Shown: positions 8,171 to 16,474 of the stretch, piece after piece
Position numbering within the stretch: position 1 is the first letter of the stretch
Layout of the letters: every line of letters begins with the position of its first letter
Source of the DNA: Phycisphaerae bacterium
GTDB taxonomy: Bacteria; Planctomycetota; Phycisphaerae; Tepidisphaerales; Tepidisphaeraceae
DNA: 64,000 nt
Assembly: GCA_025924315.1 (NCBI GenBank)
Contig: JAICIO010000003.1
Location: forward strand, 62,001-126,000
Direction of reading: 5' to 3'
The notes under the pieces: generated by a model
What the model was told of the DNA's origin: nothing
The model's database searches: none
The model's input: the letters and a program-made list of their open reading frames with translations, nothing else
Translations under genes and position numbers: made by a program

Positions 8171-9331
8171 CTACAAAGCAGCTTTGCGAATCACATCCGC
8201 CGCGGTTTCGCGCGCCCAGCGGTCGGCTTGAAGCAAATCGTCGAGCGACGGCTCCGCCACCGGCGCGTGCTGAGAGATTGTAAGCTCAACCGCCCGCGAA
8301 ATCCCGCCGAAGGGAATGCTTCCGGCGACAAAAGCTTCGACCGCGACTTCGTTCGCGGCGTTGAGCACCGCGCCTAAGGTACCGCGCTCGCGCGCCACGT
8401 GATACGCCATACGTAACGCGGGGAAACGATTCAAGTCCGGCGGCTCGAAACGCAGATTGAATGCCGCGGTCGTATCGAGGCGTCGCCCAATTCCGCCGGC
8501 GCGTTCTGGGTAGGTTAAGGCGTACTGGATGGGCGTCCGCATATCCGGCGGGGAAAGCTGCGCGATCACCGAACCATCCACGAACTCGACCATCGAATGC
8601 ACGATCGATTCGGGATGGACGAGCACTTCCACCTTTTCCGGCGGAAGGTCGAACAGCCAGCAGGCTTCGATGATCTCCAGCGCCTTGTTGAACATCGTCG
8701 CGGAGTCAATGGTGATCTTGTTGCCCATGCGCCAAGTTGGATGATTGAGCGCGTCGGCGAGTGTGGCGCGGTCGATTTCTTCCTTCGTGCGATTTCTAAA
8801 CGGCCCACCACTAGCGGTGAGAATGACGCGGCGCACTTCATTGATTCGCCCGCAAGCCATTGCCTGAAAAACCGCGGAGTGTTCGGAATCAACGGGAAGG
8901 ATCTGCACGTTGCGCTTTCGCGCTTCGGGAATGAGAATCGAACCCGCGACGACGAGCGATTCCTTATTTGCCAGCGCGATGTGCTTCCCCGCGTCGACTG
9001 CCGAAAGGACGGGCGGCAAACCGGCGGCGCCGACAATGGCGGCGAGGACGATGTCGATGTCGTCGCGGCGAACCATCTCCGCGAGGCCCTGCGGGCCGAC
9101 GTAGATGGCGACGTTCGGAAGCTCGGCCGCGACGGCGCGCTTTGCGTTTTCATCCGCAACGGCGATGGCTGTTGGTTTTGATTGCTTCGCTTGTTCGATG
9201 AGTTTGTCAATTTGGCGGTTCGCACTCAACGCGGCGACGCGATACGGCTCGCCGAGGTGGGCAATCACCTCCAGCGCATTGCAACCGATCGATCCGGTCG
9301 ATCCTAAGATGGCAACCCGTTTGCTCTGCAT
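8171..9331 (-). CDS. dxr: 1-deoxy-D-xylulose-5-phosphate reductoisomerase
   Basis: 386 residues, full length. It makes 2-C-methyl-D-erythritol 4-phosphate with NADPH, the second step of the MEP isoprenoid pathway. The NADPH motif GSTGSIG is at 10-16. The catalytic and metal-binding blocks LPVDSEHSAVFQ, LTASGGPF, HPTWRMGNKITIDSATMFNK and EVLVHPESIVHSMVEF are all intact. The C-terminal blocks include LNAANEVAV. It starts with ATG at 9331 and is followed on the same strand by rseP, with only a REP element between them. Confidence 0.98.
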   Translation of the reverse strand: MQSKRVAILGSTGSIGCNALEVIAHLGEPYRVAALSANRQIDKLIEQAKQSKPTAIAVADENAKRAVAAELPNVAIYVGPQGLAEMVRRDDIDIVLAAIVGAAGLPPVLSAVDAGKHIALANKESLVVAGSILIPEARKRNVQILPVDSEHSAVFQAMACGRINEVRRVILTASGGPFRNRTKEEIDRATLADALNHPTWRMGNKITIDSATMFNKALEIIEACWLFDLPPEKVEVLVHPESIVHSMVEFVDGSVIAQLSPPDMRTPIQYALTYPERAGGIGRRLDTTAAFNLRFEPPDLNRFPALRMAYHVARERGTLGAVLNAANEVAVEAFVAGSIPFGGISRAVELTISQHAPVAEPSLDDLLQADRWARETAADVIRKAAL

Positions 9332-9429
9332 TCTAAACCGGCAAGACTATATCGCAGAACCGCTTACAACCAACGGCTCGACAAATTCTTCTTGGCGTTG
9401 TCTGTTGTGAAGCATACGATGGAGAAGTG

Positions 9430-10137
9430 ATGAGCACTGCCACGGCACGTCAACCTTCAACGGCCAGCGCTGGGCGCGGCTTTCCGCCGCTGCAAAATGG
9501 AGATCACCTCTCGCGTGGTGAATTCGAGCGCCTTTATGCGGAAATGCCTCACGGTGTAAAGGCTGAATTGATTGAAGGAGTGGTCTACATGGCGGCAGCA
9601 CTGTCGGCCGGGGCGCATGGGATTCCGCACCTGGATTTTGTCACGTGGCTGGGGACTTATCGCGCCGCAACGCCGGGGGTTCTCGCGGCCGACAACAGCA
9701 CCGTGCGCCTTGACCTTGATAATGAACCGCAACCTGACGTGTGCATGTTTATCGCGCCCGCGCATGGCGGCCGCGTAAAATTCAGTCCGGAGGGGTATAT
9801 CGAAGGGAGCCCGGAACTGGTCGCCGAAGTCGCCGCGAGCAGCGCCAGCATCGACCTTCACAAAAAGCTGAAGGCGTACCAGCGCAACGGCGTCCTGGAA
9901 TATATCGTGTTTCGAACGCGTGATGCGGCCTTGGATTGGTTTGTTTTGAAGGATGGGCAGTTTGTGCTGGCGGCACCGGACGCGCAAGGAATTTACCTCA
10001 GCACCGCGTTCCCAGGCCTGTGGCTGGATGCGGCGGCTCTGATTTCCGGCCGCATCGCCGATGTGCTCGCAACGCTTGCGCGCGGTGTTGAATCGGCGCC
10101 GCACGTGGAGTTCGCCAAGAGGCTCCTCAAACCGTAG
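9430..10137 (+). CDS. Uma2 family (DUF820) restriction-endonuclease-fold protein
   Basis: 235 residues from the ATG at 9430, preceded by GGAG with a spacing of five; an in-frame GTG at 9427 is adjacent. The core shows the Uma2 pattern: ELIEGVVYM, PQPDVCMF, ELVAEVAASS and a lysine before LKAYQRNGVLEYIVF. Together these form the PD-(D/E)xK-like nuclease fold. Family members are numerous in cyanobacteria and planctomycetes and their substrates are unknown. It is convergent with the respiratory operon and has no visible partner. Confidence 0.88.
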   Translation: MSTATARQPSTASAGRGFPPLQNGDHLSRGEFERLYAEMPHGVKAELIEGVVYMAAALSAGAHGIPHLDFVTWLGTYRAATPGVLAADNSTVRLDLDNEPQPDVCMFIAPAHGGRVKFSPEGYIEGSPELVAEVAASSASIDLHKKLKAYQRNGVLEYIVFRTRDAALDWFVLKDGQFVLAAPDAQGIYLSTAFPGLWLDAAALISGRIADVLATLARGVESAPHVEFAKRLLKP

Positions 10138-10160
10138 ATCACGATCCAGGGAATAACGCT

Positions 10161-10745
10161 TCATCCCAGGATCAACATTCCGAAGAACATCACGATCCAC
10201 ACCCCATCGAGGAAATGCCAGTACATCGCGGCGTGTTTGATGCCGGCGTAGTTTTCGTGGTCGTATTTGCCTTGCATACCGTGACGCACCGTTGTCGAGA
10301 GTCCGATGATCCCGCCGACGACGTGGAGCGCGTGAACCAGGATGAGGAAGAAAACCAGGCCATAGAGAAAGATGCCGTGCTTGTTCGATTCGGCATGGCG
10401 CTTGAGGAGGATCGCAAGACTCGGCGCCTGCACGAGGATGAACCCGGCGGCGAGGACCAGTGTCGCGACGAGGAATTTGCGCATCTTCGCGAGTCGCTCG
10501 CGGCGGACGTTTACGAGCGCTTGGTGCAGCGTGAAGCTGGCGCTGAGGATCAGGACGGTGCTCACCCAAAGGCTTTTCGGGAAGTTGAGGTAATGCAGAT
10601 TCGGGCTGCGATCGCTGGTGAGGCGGATGGCGGCGTAGCCGAACATTGTGGCGCCGAAGAGCGTGGTGAGTGCGGCGAGAAACAGCCACATTCCGACCGT
10701 CCCGGTTCCGGGCGGCAGGCGATGATTGGGTTTGGCATCGAGCAT
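10161..10745 (-). CDS. haem-copper oxidase subunit III family protein (small)
   Basis: 194 residues from the ATG at 10745. The frame stays open further upstream, but that part runs through a repeat and another gene and is low-complexity Arg/Ser, so it was excluded. Five hydrophobic helices are visible, with the subunit III features GTVGMWLFLAALTTLFG at the N-terminus, FFLILVHALHVVGG in the middle and AAMYWHFLDGVWIVMFF at the end. It resembles CyoC/CtaE. It is the last gene of the respiratory operon and the second subunit III-like gene in it, so it may be an alternative or additional subunit of the caa3-type oxidase. Confidence 0.88.
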   Translation of the reverse strand: MLDAKPNHRLPPGTGTVGMWLFLAALTTLFGATMFGYAAIRLTSDRSPNLHYLNFPKSLWVSTVLILSASFTLHQALVNVRRERLAKMRKFLVATLVLAAGFILVQAPSLAILLKRHAESNKHGIFLYGLVFFLILVHALHVVGGIIGLSTTVRHGMQGKYDHENYAGIKHAAMYWHFLDGVWIVMFFGMLILG

Positions 10746-10752
10746 CGAAAAA

Positions 10753-10821
10753 GTGGCGAGGGCATCTTGCCCTCGCAGGCGCGGCTTTCGCCGCAAACCG
10801 AGGGCGAGACGCCCTCGCCAC
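10753..10821. repeat. inverted repeat, GTGGCGAGGGC family
   Basis: The outer arms GTGGCGAGGGCATCTTGCCC and its inverted partner (ends CGCCCTCGCCAC) flank a small central GGCGCGGCTTTCGCCGC hairpin. It sits between the subunit IV and small subunit III genes. One isolated arm of the same family is at 18711-18734. Confidence 0.75.
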
Positions 10822-10839
10822 AGGACGACCAAGGCAAGC

Positions 10840-11256
10840 CTACGGCGCCATCGAGGTACTCGTCGGCGGGACGAAGTTAATCTGGTATTCCTTCGAGTCG
10901 AGGATGACCGTGCCGATGAACAGCGCGACGAAGAAGAGCGCCGCGAAGAGAACCACGCTGTTGAAGGGGCTGTCCCAGCGCAAGTGCATGAAGAAAAGCG
11001 CGACGAGCGTCGCCTTCGCGACCGCGACCGCGAGCGCGATCCAAACATTGAGCGTTCGCCCGAAGTCGAAATAGGTGACGCCAACCGTGATGCCCGTCAG
11101 GATCACCAGGCAGACAAAGACGGCGATCAGAAGCCACGGCGGGACGACGTGCACGTGATATTCGCCGTGATGCTGCCCGTGCGCGGGAACGTGCGACTGT
11201 CCTGCGGCATGAGCGCCGCCGGCCGGGGTCGAAACGTGTTGAATCTCGTGAGCCAT
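10840..11256 (-). CDS. cytochrome c oxidase subunit IV (prokaryotic type)
   Basis: 138 residues. The His/Gly-rich N-terminal tail (about 1-38) is followed by three hydrophobic helices, with the family phrase VALFFMHLRWDSPFN between the second and third. This is the CtaF/CyoD-like small subunit that stabilises the haem-copper oxidase in the membrane. It lies 11 bases after the large subunit III gene, in the normal order I-III-IV. The histidine-rich tail could bind metal, but that is inference. Confidence 0.88.
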   Translation of the reverse strand: MAHEIQHVSTPAGGAHAAGQSHVPAHGQHHGEYHVHVVPPWLLIAVFVCLVILTGITVGVTYFDFGRTLNVWIALAVAVAKATLVALFFMHLRWDSPFNSVVLFAALFFVALFIGTVILDSKEYQINFVPPTSTSMAP

Positions 11257-11267
11257 GAAAGTCTCTT

Positions 11268-12353
11268 TTAGTGAATCAGATACAACAGCGGGAACAGGAA
11301 GATCCAGATCAAGTCAACCAGGTGCCAGTACAGTCCGACGAGATCGACCGGCGCAAAATAGGTCGGGCCGAACTCATGCTTCATCGAGCGAATCAGGATC
11401 CAGCAGATCAAGCCCATGCCGACGAGCACGTGGATGCCGTGCAGGCCGGTCATCAGAAAGTAAAGGTTGAAGAAGGTGAGAACGTGATCCTGCTCGGTCT
11501 TGGGCAGATCGTCAAACTTCACTTCCCATTTTCCCTCGGCGTGCACCCGTGTCGCAAGGCCCGCGGGGACGCCCTGCATCGGGTGGATCTTGGCGGCATC
11601 GGCGGTGCCGGCATTGGGGTCGGCATATGCGTCACCAGCCTGCAGCATCGGACCAGCCTGCGTGGTCGCGGCAGCCTCAGACGGCGCCGTCGCGGCTTGC
11701 GGGGTGGCTAGCGCGGCGCCATAGCCAGGATTCGCGCCTTGCGGGAGCGTCGGCATGTTCTGCGGCTCCATCGTGGTCTGCGGCAGCATCTTGTTGTTCT
11801 TGATCTGCTGCTCGGCCTGCGCCTCGGGCTCATTCGTGGGCGGCTCGTGTGGAACCTGCGGACCCTTGTAGCGCGGATCGTACTGGTCCCACCTGCCGGC
11901 GAACACGCGGTGTTCCCACTTGGCGTGGTACTCGACCGTCTTGATGCACATGAATCCCGCCCCGCCGAGGAGCGTGAGGATCAGGCACAGCGCCAGCCGT
12001 TTGTTGTGTCCGAGCTGCGCTTCGCGGACGCCCCACGCCATCGTCAAGCTGCTGGTGATCAGCACGATCGTGTTGATCGCGCCCAGCGTCTTGTCGAGGT
12101 ATTGGTGGCCGAACTCGAAGATTTCCGGATGGTTGTGACGGTAAACGCTGTAGGCGCAGAACAGTCCGCCGAACATCAGCAGTTCGGTTGCCAGGAACAC
12201 CCACATGCCGAGCTTGCCGGAGGCAAACTGCTGCTCGAGCGTGTCGAAGTGATGCGCCAGATGCGGCGGATGATGATGGTGATCGCGCGCCGGCGAAAAC
12301 GTATCGCCCGCCAGTGCCACCGCCGCCTGCTGTTTGTTGACCAGTTCGCTCAT
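11268..12353 (-). CDS. ctaE: cytochrome c oxidase subunit III, with large internal insert
   Basis: 361 residues from the ATG at 12353. The open frame continues upstream only through an intergenic repeat. Subunit III signatures are KLGMWVFLATELLMFGGLF (about 48-66), AINTIVLITSSLTMAWGV (92-109) and MTGLHGIHVLVGMG (301-314), and the ending is GLYWHLVDLIWIFLFPLLYLI. Between the third helix and the LTFFNLYFL helix is an insert of about 130 residues (roughly 150-285), rich in Ala, Pro, Gln and Thr. Subunit III binds lipid in the proton-uptake region of the oxidase. The heptamer inverted repeat at 12355-12426 directly abuts the start codon, and no clear ribosome binding site remains there. Confidence 0.92.
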   Translation of the reverse strand: MSELVNKQQAAVALAGDTFSPARDHHHHPPHLAHHFDTLEQQFASGKLGMWVFLATELLMFGGLFCAYSVYRHNHPEIFEFGHQYLDKTLGAINTIVLITSSLTMAWGVREAQLGHNKRLALCLILTLLGGAGFMCIKTVEYHAKWEHRVFAGRWDQYDPRYKGPQVPHEPPTNEPEAQAEQQIKNNKMLPQTTMEPQNMPTLPQGANPGYGAALATPQAATAPSEAAATTQAGPMLQAGDAYADPNAGTADAAKIHPMQGVPAGLATRVHAEGKWEVKFDDLPKTEQDHVLTFFNLYFLMTGLHGIHVLVGMGLICWILIRSMKHEFGPTYFAPVDLVGLYWHLVDLIWIFLFPLLYLIH

Positions 12354-12354
12354 T

Positions 12355-12426
12355 TTGTTTGTTGCTCGTTGTCTGTTGCATGTTGCCTGTTGCACAACAC
12401 GCAACAAGCAACGCGCAACCAGCAAA
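12355..12426. repeat. inverted repeat with arms of tandem TTGC-type heptamers
   Basis: From 12355 the plus strand reads five seven-base words in perfect phase: TTGTTTG, TTGCTCG, TTGTCTG, TTGCATG, TTGCCTG, then TTGC. The second arm read on the minus strand gives TTGCTGG, TTGCGCG, TTGCTTG, TTGCGTG. The element fills the gap between ctaD (stop at 12430) and ctaE (start at 12353). Confidence 0.85.
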
Positions 12427-12429
12427 TCC

Positions 12430-14220
12430 TCAATGCTGATGCACCGTCGGCTCGGTTCCCGCGACCGTGCGGGCGTGATCCTCGTCGAGCACCCACTGCT
12501 CGGTCGCCTCATCCCAAACCCAGCTCCCCATGTCGTACGGGTCGCCGGCGACCGGTTCGACCGGGAAGTTATCGTGCGGCGGAGGCGAAGCGGTGTGCCA
12601 CTCGAGCGTGTTGGCGCCCCAGGGATTGGCCGGCGCCTTCTTGCCGTTGATCAGTGCCGCGAGCAGATTGCCCGCCATCATGAACAAAGCCACCGCCATC
12701 ACATACGCGCCGATCGTGGAGGTGACCATGTACTTGTGAAATTCCGGCGGATAGCTCGCATAGCGCCGCGGCAACCCTTTGGCGCCGGCGATGAACTGAA
12801 CGAAGAACGTCAGGTTGAAGCCGATCAGCAGCAGGATCGCCGCGATGTTCCCTACCGTCTTGTTCGTCATCTTGCCGAACATCTTCGGCCACCAGTGATA
12901 AAGGCCGGCGAGGAACGCGAAGAGCGCGCTTCCCACCATCACGTAGTGGAAGTGAGCCACGATGAAGTACGTTCCCGTCACGTGCACATCGTTCGAGAGT
13001 GCGCCGAGAAACAGCCCGGTCAATCCGCCGAAGGTGAACAGGATGATGAACGACAGGGCGCAGATCATCGGCGTGGTGAAGCGAATGTCGCCGCGCCACA
13101 TCGTGCTGACCCAATTGAACACTTTAATCGCAGACGGCACCGCAATGGCGAACGTCAGGATCGAGAAGATCGCATTGGCAAGCGGACTTTGTCCGCTGAC
13201 GAACAGGTGGTGGCCCCACACGAGGAAGCTGAGCATCGCGATCGCGATGGACGAGTAGGCGATGAAGTTGTAACCGAACACGTGCTTGCGCGTGTGGGCG
13301 GTGATCACTTCGCTGATCACGCCCATCGCGGGCAGGATCATGATGTAGACCGCCGGGTGGGAGTAGAACCAGAAGAAGTGCTGATACATGACCGGATCGC
13401 CGCCGAGCGCGGGATCGAAGATGCCGACGCCGAGCGTGCGCTCCGCGAGCAGCAGCAGACCCGTGATGGCGAGCACCGGCGTCGCGAGGATCTGGATGAT
13501 GCTCGTCGCGTAGAGCGACCAGAGGAACAGCGGCATGCGGAACCAGGTCATGCCCTTGGGCCGCAACATGTGAATCGTCGCGATGAAGTTCACGCCGGTC
13601 AGGATCGAGCTGAAGCCGAGAATGAAGATGCCGAGCAGCGCTTCGACGGTGCCGTTGGCGGCCTTTGCGGTGCTGTAGGGCGTATAGAATGTCCAGCCGG
13701 TATCGAGACCCGCGGGGATGAGCGCGTTCGCCCAGTAATTGGCGAACGGGCCGAAGGCTGCGTGAAGAATTCCGCCGAGAAGCACCCACCCGAAGAAGAT
13801 CGACCCGATGATCCAGCACCACAGGCTGCCGAGATTCAATCGTGGGAAGGCGACGTCCTTGGCGCCCAGCATCATCGGAAGGACGAAATTACCCAGCACC
13901 GCTGGGATCGCCGGGATGATGAACATGAAGACCATGAACGCGCCGTGAAGCGTGAAGCAGTGGTTGTAAAAGTTCCACTCGTCGGCTTCGTTGTGCGTGT
14001 ACATCAGGCCGGGCGTGAGCAGCTTGGTGCGCAGCAGCATCGCGAACACCCCGCCGATGAAAAAGGCGGTCAGCACGCCAATCATGTACATCAGCCCGAT
14101 TCGCTTATGGTCCAGCGAAAAGAGCCACGACTTAATCCCTTTGCCGTGGGTCAGGTAGTTGTCGCTCTTGTGCTCCGGCTGCTTCGTTGCGAGCCCAAGA
14201 TTTCCTGTGATAGCAGACAT
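12430..14220 (-). CDS. ctaD: cytochrome c oxidase subunit I
   Basis: 596 residues, with the twelve-helix core plus a C-terminal extension of about 60 residues. This is the catalytic subunit, with low-spin haem, high-spin haem and CuB, reducing oxygen to water and pumping protons. Visible ligand blocks are HGAFMVFMF (haem), [15 protein letters not shown] (CuB histidine and cross-linked tyrosine), GHHLFVSG (CuB histidines) and AHFHYVMVG (haem histidines). The Tyr within HPxxY argues for an A-type oxidase. It starts with ATG at 14220, 33 bases after ctaC, inside the long respiratory operon. Confidence 0.98.
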   Translation of the reverse strand: MSAITGNLGLATKQPEHKSDNYLTHGKGIKSWLFSLDHKRIGLMYMIGVLTAFFIGGVFAMLLRTKLLTPGLMYTHNEADEWNFYNHCFTLHGAFMVFMFIIPAIPAVLGNFVLPMMLGAKDVAFPRLNLGSLWCWIIGSIFFGWVLLGGILHAAFGPFANYWANALIPAGLDTGWTFYTPYSTAKAANGTVEALLGIFILGFSSILTGVNFIATIHMLRPKGMTWFRMPLFLWSLYATSIIQILATPVLAITGLLLLAERTLGVGIFDPALGGDPVMYQHFFWFYSHPAVYIMILPAMGVISEVITAHTRKHVFGYNFIAYSSIAIAMLSFLVWGHHLFVSGQSPLANAIFSILTFAIAVPSAIKVFNWVSTMWRGDIRFTTPMICALSFIILFTFGGLTGLFLGALSNDVHVTGTYFIVAHFHYVMVGSALFAFLAGLYHWWPKMFGKMTNKTVGNIAAILLLIGFNLTFFVQFIAGAKGLPRRYASYPPEFHKYMVTSTIGAYVMAVALFMMAGNLLAALINGKKAPANPWGANTLEWHTASPPPHDNFPVEPVAGDPYDMGSWVWDEATEQWVLDEDHARTVAGTEPTVHQH

Positions 14221-14252
14221 TTCTCAAACTCCAGTACGTCTCGTGCCTTCGC

Positions 14253-15299
14253 TTACTTCAAGTTCGAACCGGCCGATCGCGCGGGCTCATCTTTGTGCAT
14301 CGGCGCCGAAGTCGGAACCGCGCCGCTGGAACCCATGCTCTTCTTGTACGGTTCGCTGATCGTCTTCATATACGCGATCACCCAGTCAATCTGCTTGTCC
14401 TTCAGCCCGCCGAGATATGACGGCATCACCGCCTGATATCCCTGCACGATCTGTTTCGTCGGATACAGTACCGAATCGTGGACGTAGTTTTCATCCGCGA
14501 CGATGGTTGAGCCGTCGCTCAGCGCAACTTTGCTGCCGAACATGTCCTTCCACGTCGGGCCGGTGCCATGCGAGCCGTCGATGCTGTGACACTGAATGCA
14601 TCCACGAGATTTGTAAATGTCCTCGCCCGCCTTCTGCGGCGTGAAGCCGGTCTGCTTCTCCGGATTGCTTGCTTCCTCAAGCCAGCGATCGAAATTGGTC
14701 GGCTCTTCGACCACAACTTTGCTGAGCATTTTGCTGTGGCTCGTTCCGCAATACTGTGCGCAATAAATCGGAAACTCACCGACCTGCGTCGCCTGGAACC
14801 ATGCGCGATTGTAGCGGCCGGGCACCGACATCTTCTGCGTGCGGAACGCGGGAACATAGAAGCTGTGAATGACATCGTCGCTCGTCAGCACGAGTCGAAT
14901 CGGCACGCCCTTGGGCACGTGAAGCTCTGGCGTGACGGTGCCGTTGGGGTATTGGAACGCCCAGTTCCACATCTTGCTCTGCACGATGATCTCGTACGAG
15001 TTCGGCGGGACGACCGACATGTCCAGAAACCCGCGGAAGCCATAGAAGAAAACCACCAGAACGATGATGAGCGGGATGATTGTCCAGGTGAGTTCGAGGC
15101 CCGTGCTGTGGCCGGGCGATTCGCCGCCCTGGTGGCCGGGACGATGCCGATACTTGATGCAGAACACGACCATGCCCGCGAAGATCAGCAGGCAGAAGAA
15201 TGCCGTGATCCCCAGGATGAAGTTGAAAAGCCAATCGACCCCTGGGGCGACCGTGGACGCCTCGGGCGGCATGTAGATGGAACCCAGAATCTTCAGCAT
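14253..15299 (-). CDS. ctaC: cytochrome c oxidase subunit II with C-terminal cytochrome c domain (caa3 type)
   Basis: 348 residues from the ATG at 15299; an in-frame TTG at 15308 is an alternative that would overlap sco by four bases. Two membrane helices (about 22-48 and 73-92) precede the cupredoxin domain. CuA ligands are in the TSDDVIHSF and YCAQYCGTSHSKM blocks (His145, Cys180, Cys184, His188, Met191). A fused cytochrome c domain follows, with CIQCH at about 234-238 and a methionine in the AVMPSYLGG region. The fused haem defines the caa3 type and lets the enzyme take electrons directly from the neighbouring alternative complex III or a carrier. Confidence 0.96.
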   Translation of the reverse strand: MLKILGSIYMPPEASTVAPGVDWLFNFILGITAFFCLLIFAGMVVFCIKYRHRPGHQGGESPGHSTGLELTWTIIPLIIVLVVFFYGFRGFLDMSVVPPNSYEIIVQSKMWNWAFQYPNGTVTPELHVPKGVPIRLVLTSDDVIHSFYVPAFRTQKMSVPGRYNRAWFQATQVGEFPIYCAQYCGTSHSKMLSKVVVEEPTNFDRWLEEASNPEKQTGFTPQKAGEDIYKSRGCIQCHSIDGSHGTGPTWKDMFGSKVALSDGSTIVADENYVHDSVLYPTKQIVQGYQAVMPSYLGGLKDKQIDWVIAYMKTISEPYKKSMGSSGAVPTSAPMHKDEPARSAGSNLK

Positions 15300-15304
15300 G
15301 TCAT

Positions 15305-16135
15305 TCAACTCAAGTCAGTTCCATTCGCCTGTTCGAGGCGATGGTGTCGTCGTTCTTTGATTAACCACCCTGAGATCACCGCCGTCAGCGCGAGCACGGT
15401 GATCACTCCACCAATCCGCATGATCGTGTACGCGGCGAAATCATATTTTCCGGCAAATGAGTCGTAGTGGAAGCACGTCAGGATAATGCGATCCGTCGTC
15501 GTGCCGATCTTGCCTTCCGATGCTTCGACCAGCGAAAGCCGAAGCGTTCGCGAATCAAACTTCACGCCGTAAAGATAACGCGAAATCTTTCCATCCGGCG
15601 TGAGCAGGATCAGCGCCGCCGGGTGCGAAAACTGATGCTTCGCTTCGATCCACTTGTACTGAAACCCGACCGCCTGCGTGACGCGATCGATGGACGCCTG
15701 CGTGCCGGTCAGGAAATGCCACGACGCCGCGCCGTTTGGCCGGTTGTACGCCGCAAGGAAGCTCTGCTTCTTCAGATTCGCCAGCGTCGAGTTTTCGCTC
15801 GGGTCGAAGCTGAGATCGATGACGTCGTAGTCTTTCCCCATCTCCAGCTTCAGTTCATTGAGCGAATCGACCATGCCATTGGAGACCAGCCCGCAGAGCA
15901 TCGGGCAGCCGAAATAGCTCAGCTGCAAAATCACCGGGCGGTCGTGATGGAAATAGTCGGCCAGCGTGACGACCTTTCCGTTCTCATCCTTGAAGACCGC
16001 ATCGAGCGGAAGCATGCTCCCGCCCTTCTCGTCGATGCCGATGCCTTGAAGCGCATCCGGCGCAGCTTCAGTCCGATCCGCGCGCGCCAGCGGCGAAATC
16101 AAAAGGAGGCAGAGAATGACGAGGAACGGCTTCAA
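15305..16135 (-). CDS. SCO1/SenC family copper chaperone, membrane-anchored
   Basis: 276 residues. The only sensible start in frame is TTG at 16135, 7 bases after the preceding gene. A signal sequence is visible at 1-19. The thioredoxin-like SCO domain has the copper-binding CPMLC (Cys77 and Cys81) and a downstream histidine in KHQFSHPAALILL. A C-terminal hydrophobic segment (about 236-258) is a likely membrane anchor, unusual for SCO proteins, which are mostly anchored at the N-terminus. Its role is assembly of the CuA centre in subunit II, encoded next door. Confidence 0.93.
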   Translation of the reverse strand: MKPFLVILCLLLISPLARADRTEAAPDALQGIGIDEKGGSMLPLDAVFKDENGKVVTLADYFHHDRPVILQLSYFGCPMLCGLVSNGMVDSLNELKLEMGKDYDVIDLSFDPSENSTLANLKKQSFLAAYNRPNGAASWHFLTGTQASIDRVTQAVGFQYKWIEAKHQFSHPAALILLTPDGKISRYLYGVKFDSRTLRLSLVEASEGKIGTTTDRIILTCFHYDSFAGKYDFAAYTIMRIGGVITVLALTAVISGWLIKERRHHRLEQANGTDLS

Positions 16136-16141
16136 ATCGCT

Positions 16142-16453
16142 TCAACCTTTTGGCTGCGTCGACGGCAGCTCGCCGTGGTTCGCGACGATCATCTTCATCG
16201 CCTGGTCGATCGGAATCGCCACGGTGCCTTTCTTCTGATCGACCCAGCGGTACTGGTTGATCTTCGTCTCCTGCTCGATCTTCAGATTCGTCACCGGTTG
16301 CGCCGGAACATCTTCGTATTTGATCCGCGTCTCACGCTGCACTTCGCGGAGGAACCATGCCTGAATACCGATCATCAGCACGAGCAGCAGAAATCCGGAG
16401 ACGGCGCCGATCGTGATCAGCAGCGGCGTATTGGGTTGTTGTTCGATCGCCAT
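16142..16453 (-). CDS. small single-helix membrane protein of the act-cta operon
   Basis: 103 residues. One hydrophobic helix lies at about 11-33, followed by a soluble C-terminal region containing INQYRWVDQKKGTVAIPIDQAMKMI. I recognise no named domain. The VDxxxGxxxIPIDxAM phrase resembles short proteins that accompany cytochrome oxidase or ACIII genes in planctomycetes and other phyla. Position between actF and sco suggests a structural or assembly role in the supercomplex, by inference. Confidence 0.75.
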   Translation of the reverse strand: MAIEQQPNTPLLITIGAVSGFLLLVLMIGIQAWFLREVQRETRIKYEDVPAQPVTNLKIEQETKINQYRWVDQKKGTVAIPIDQAMKMIVANHGELPSTQPKG

Positions 16454-16474
16454 GATCGTTTCCGTTTCTACTTC

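Noticed and set aside
10746-11084. N-terminal extension of the small subunit III gene
   Set aside because: The extension is Arg/Ser-rich, runs through the GTGGCGAGGGC repeat and overlaps the subunit IV gene in another frame; the ATG at 10745 fits the family.
12334-14436. Plus-strand open frame of about 700 codons opposite ctaD
   Set aside because: Its composition is dominated by Arg, Glu, His and Asp with no motif, and ctaD is unambiguous on the other strand.
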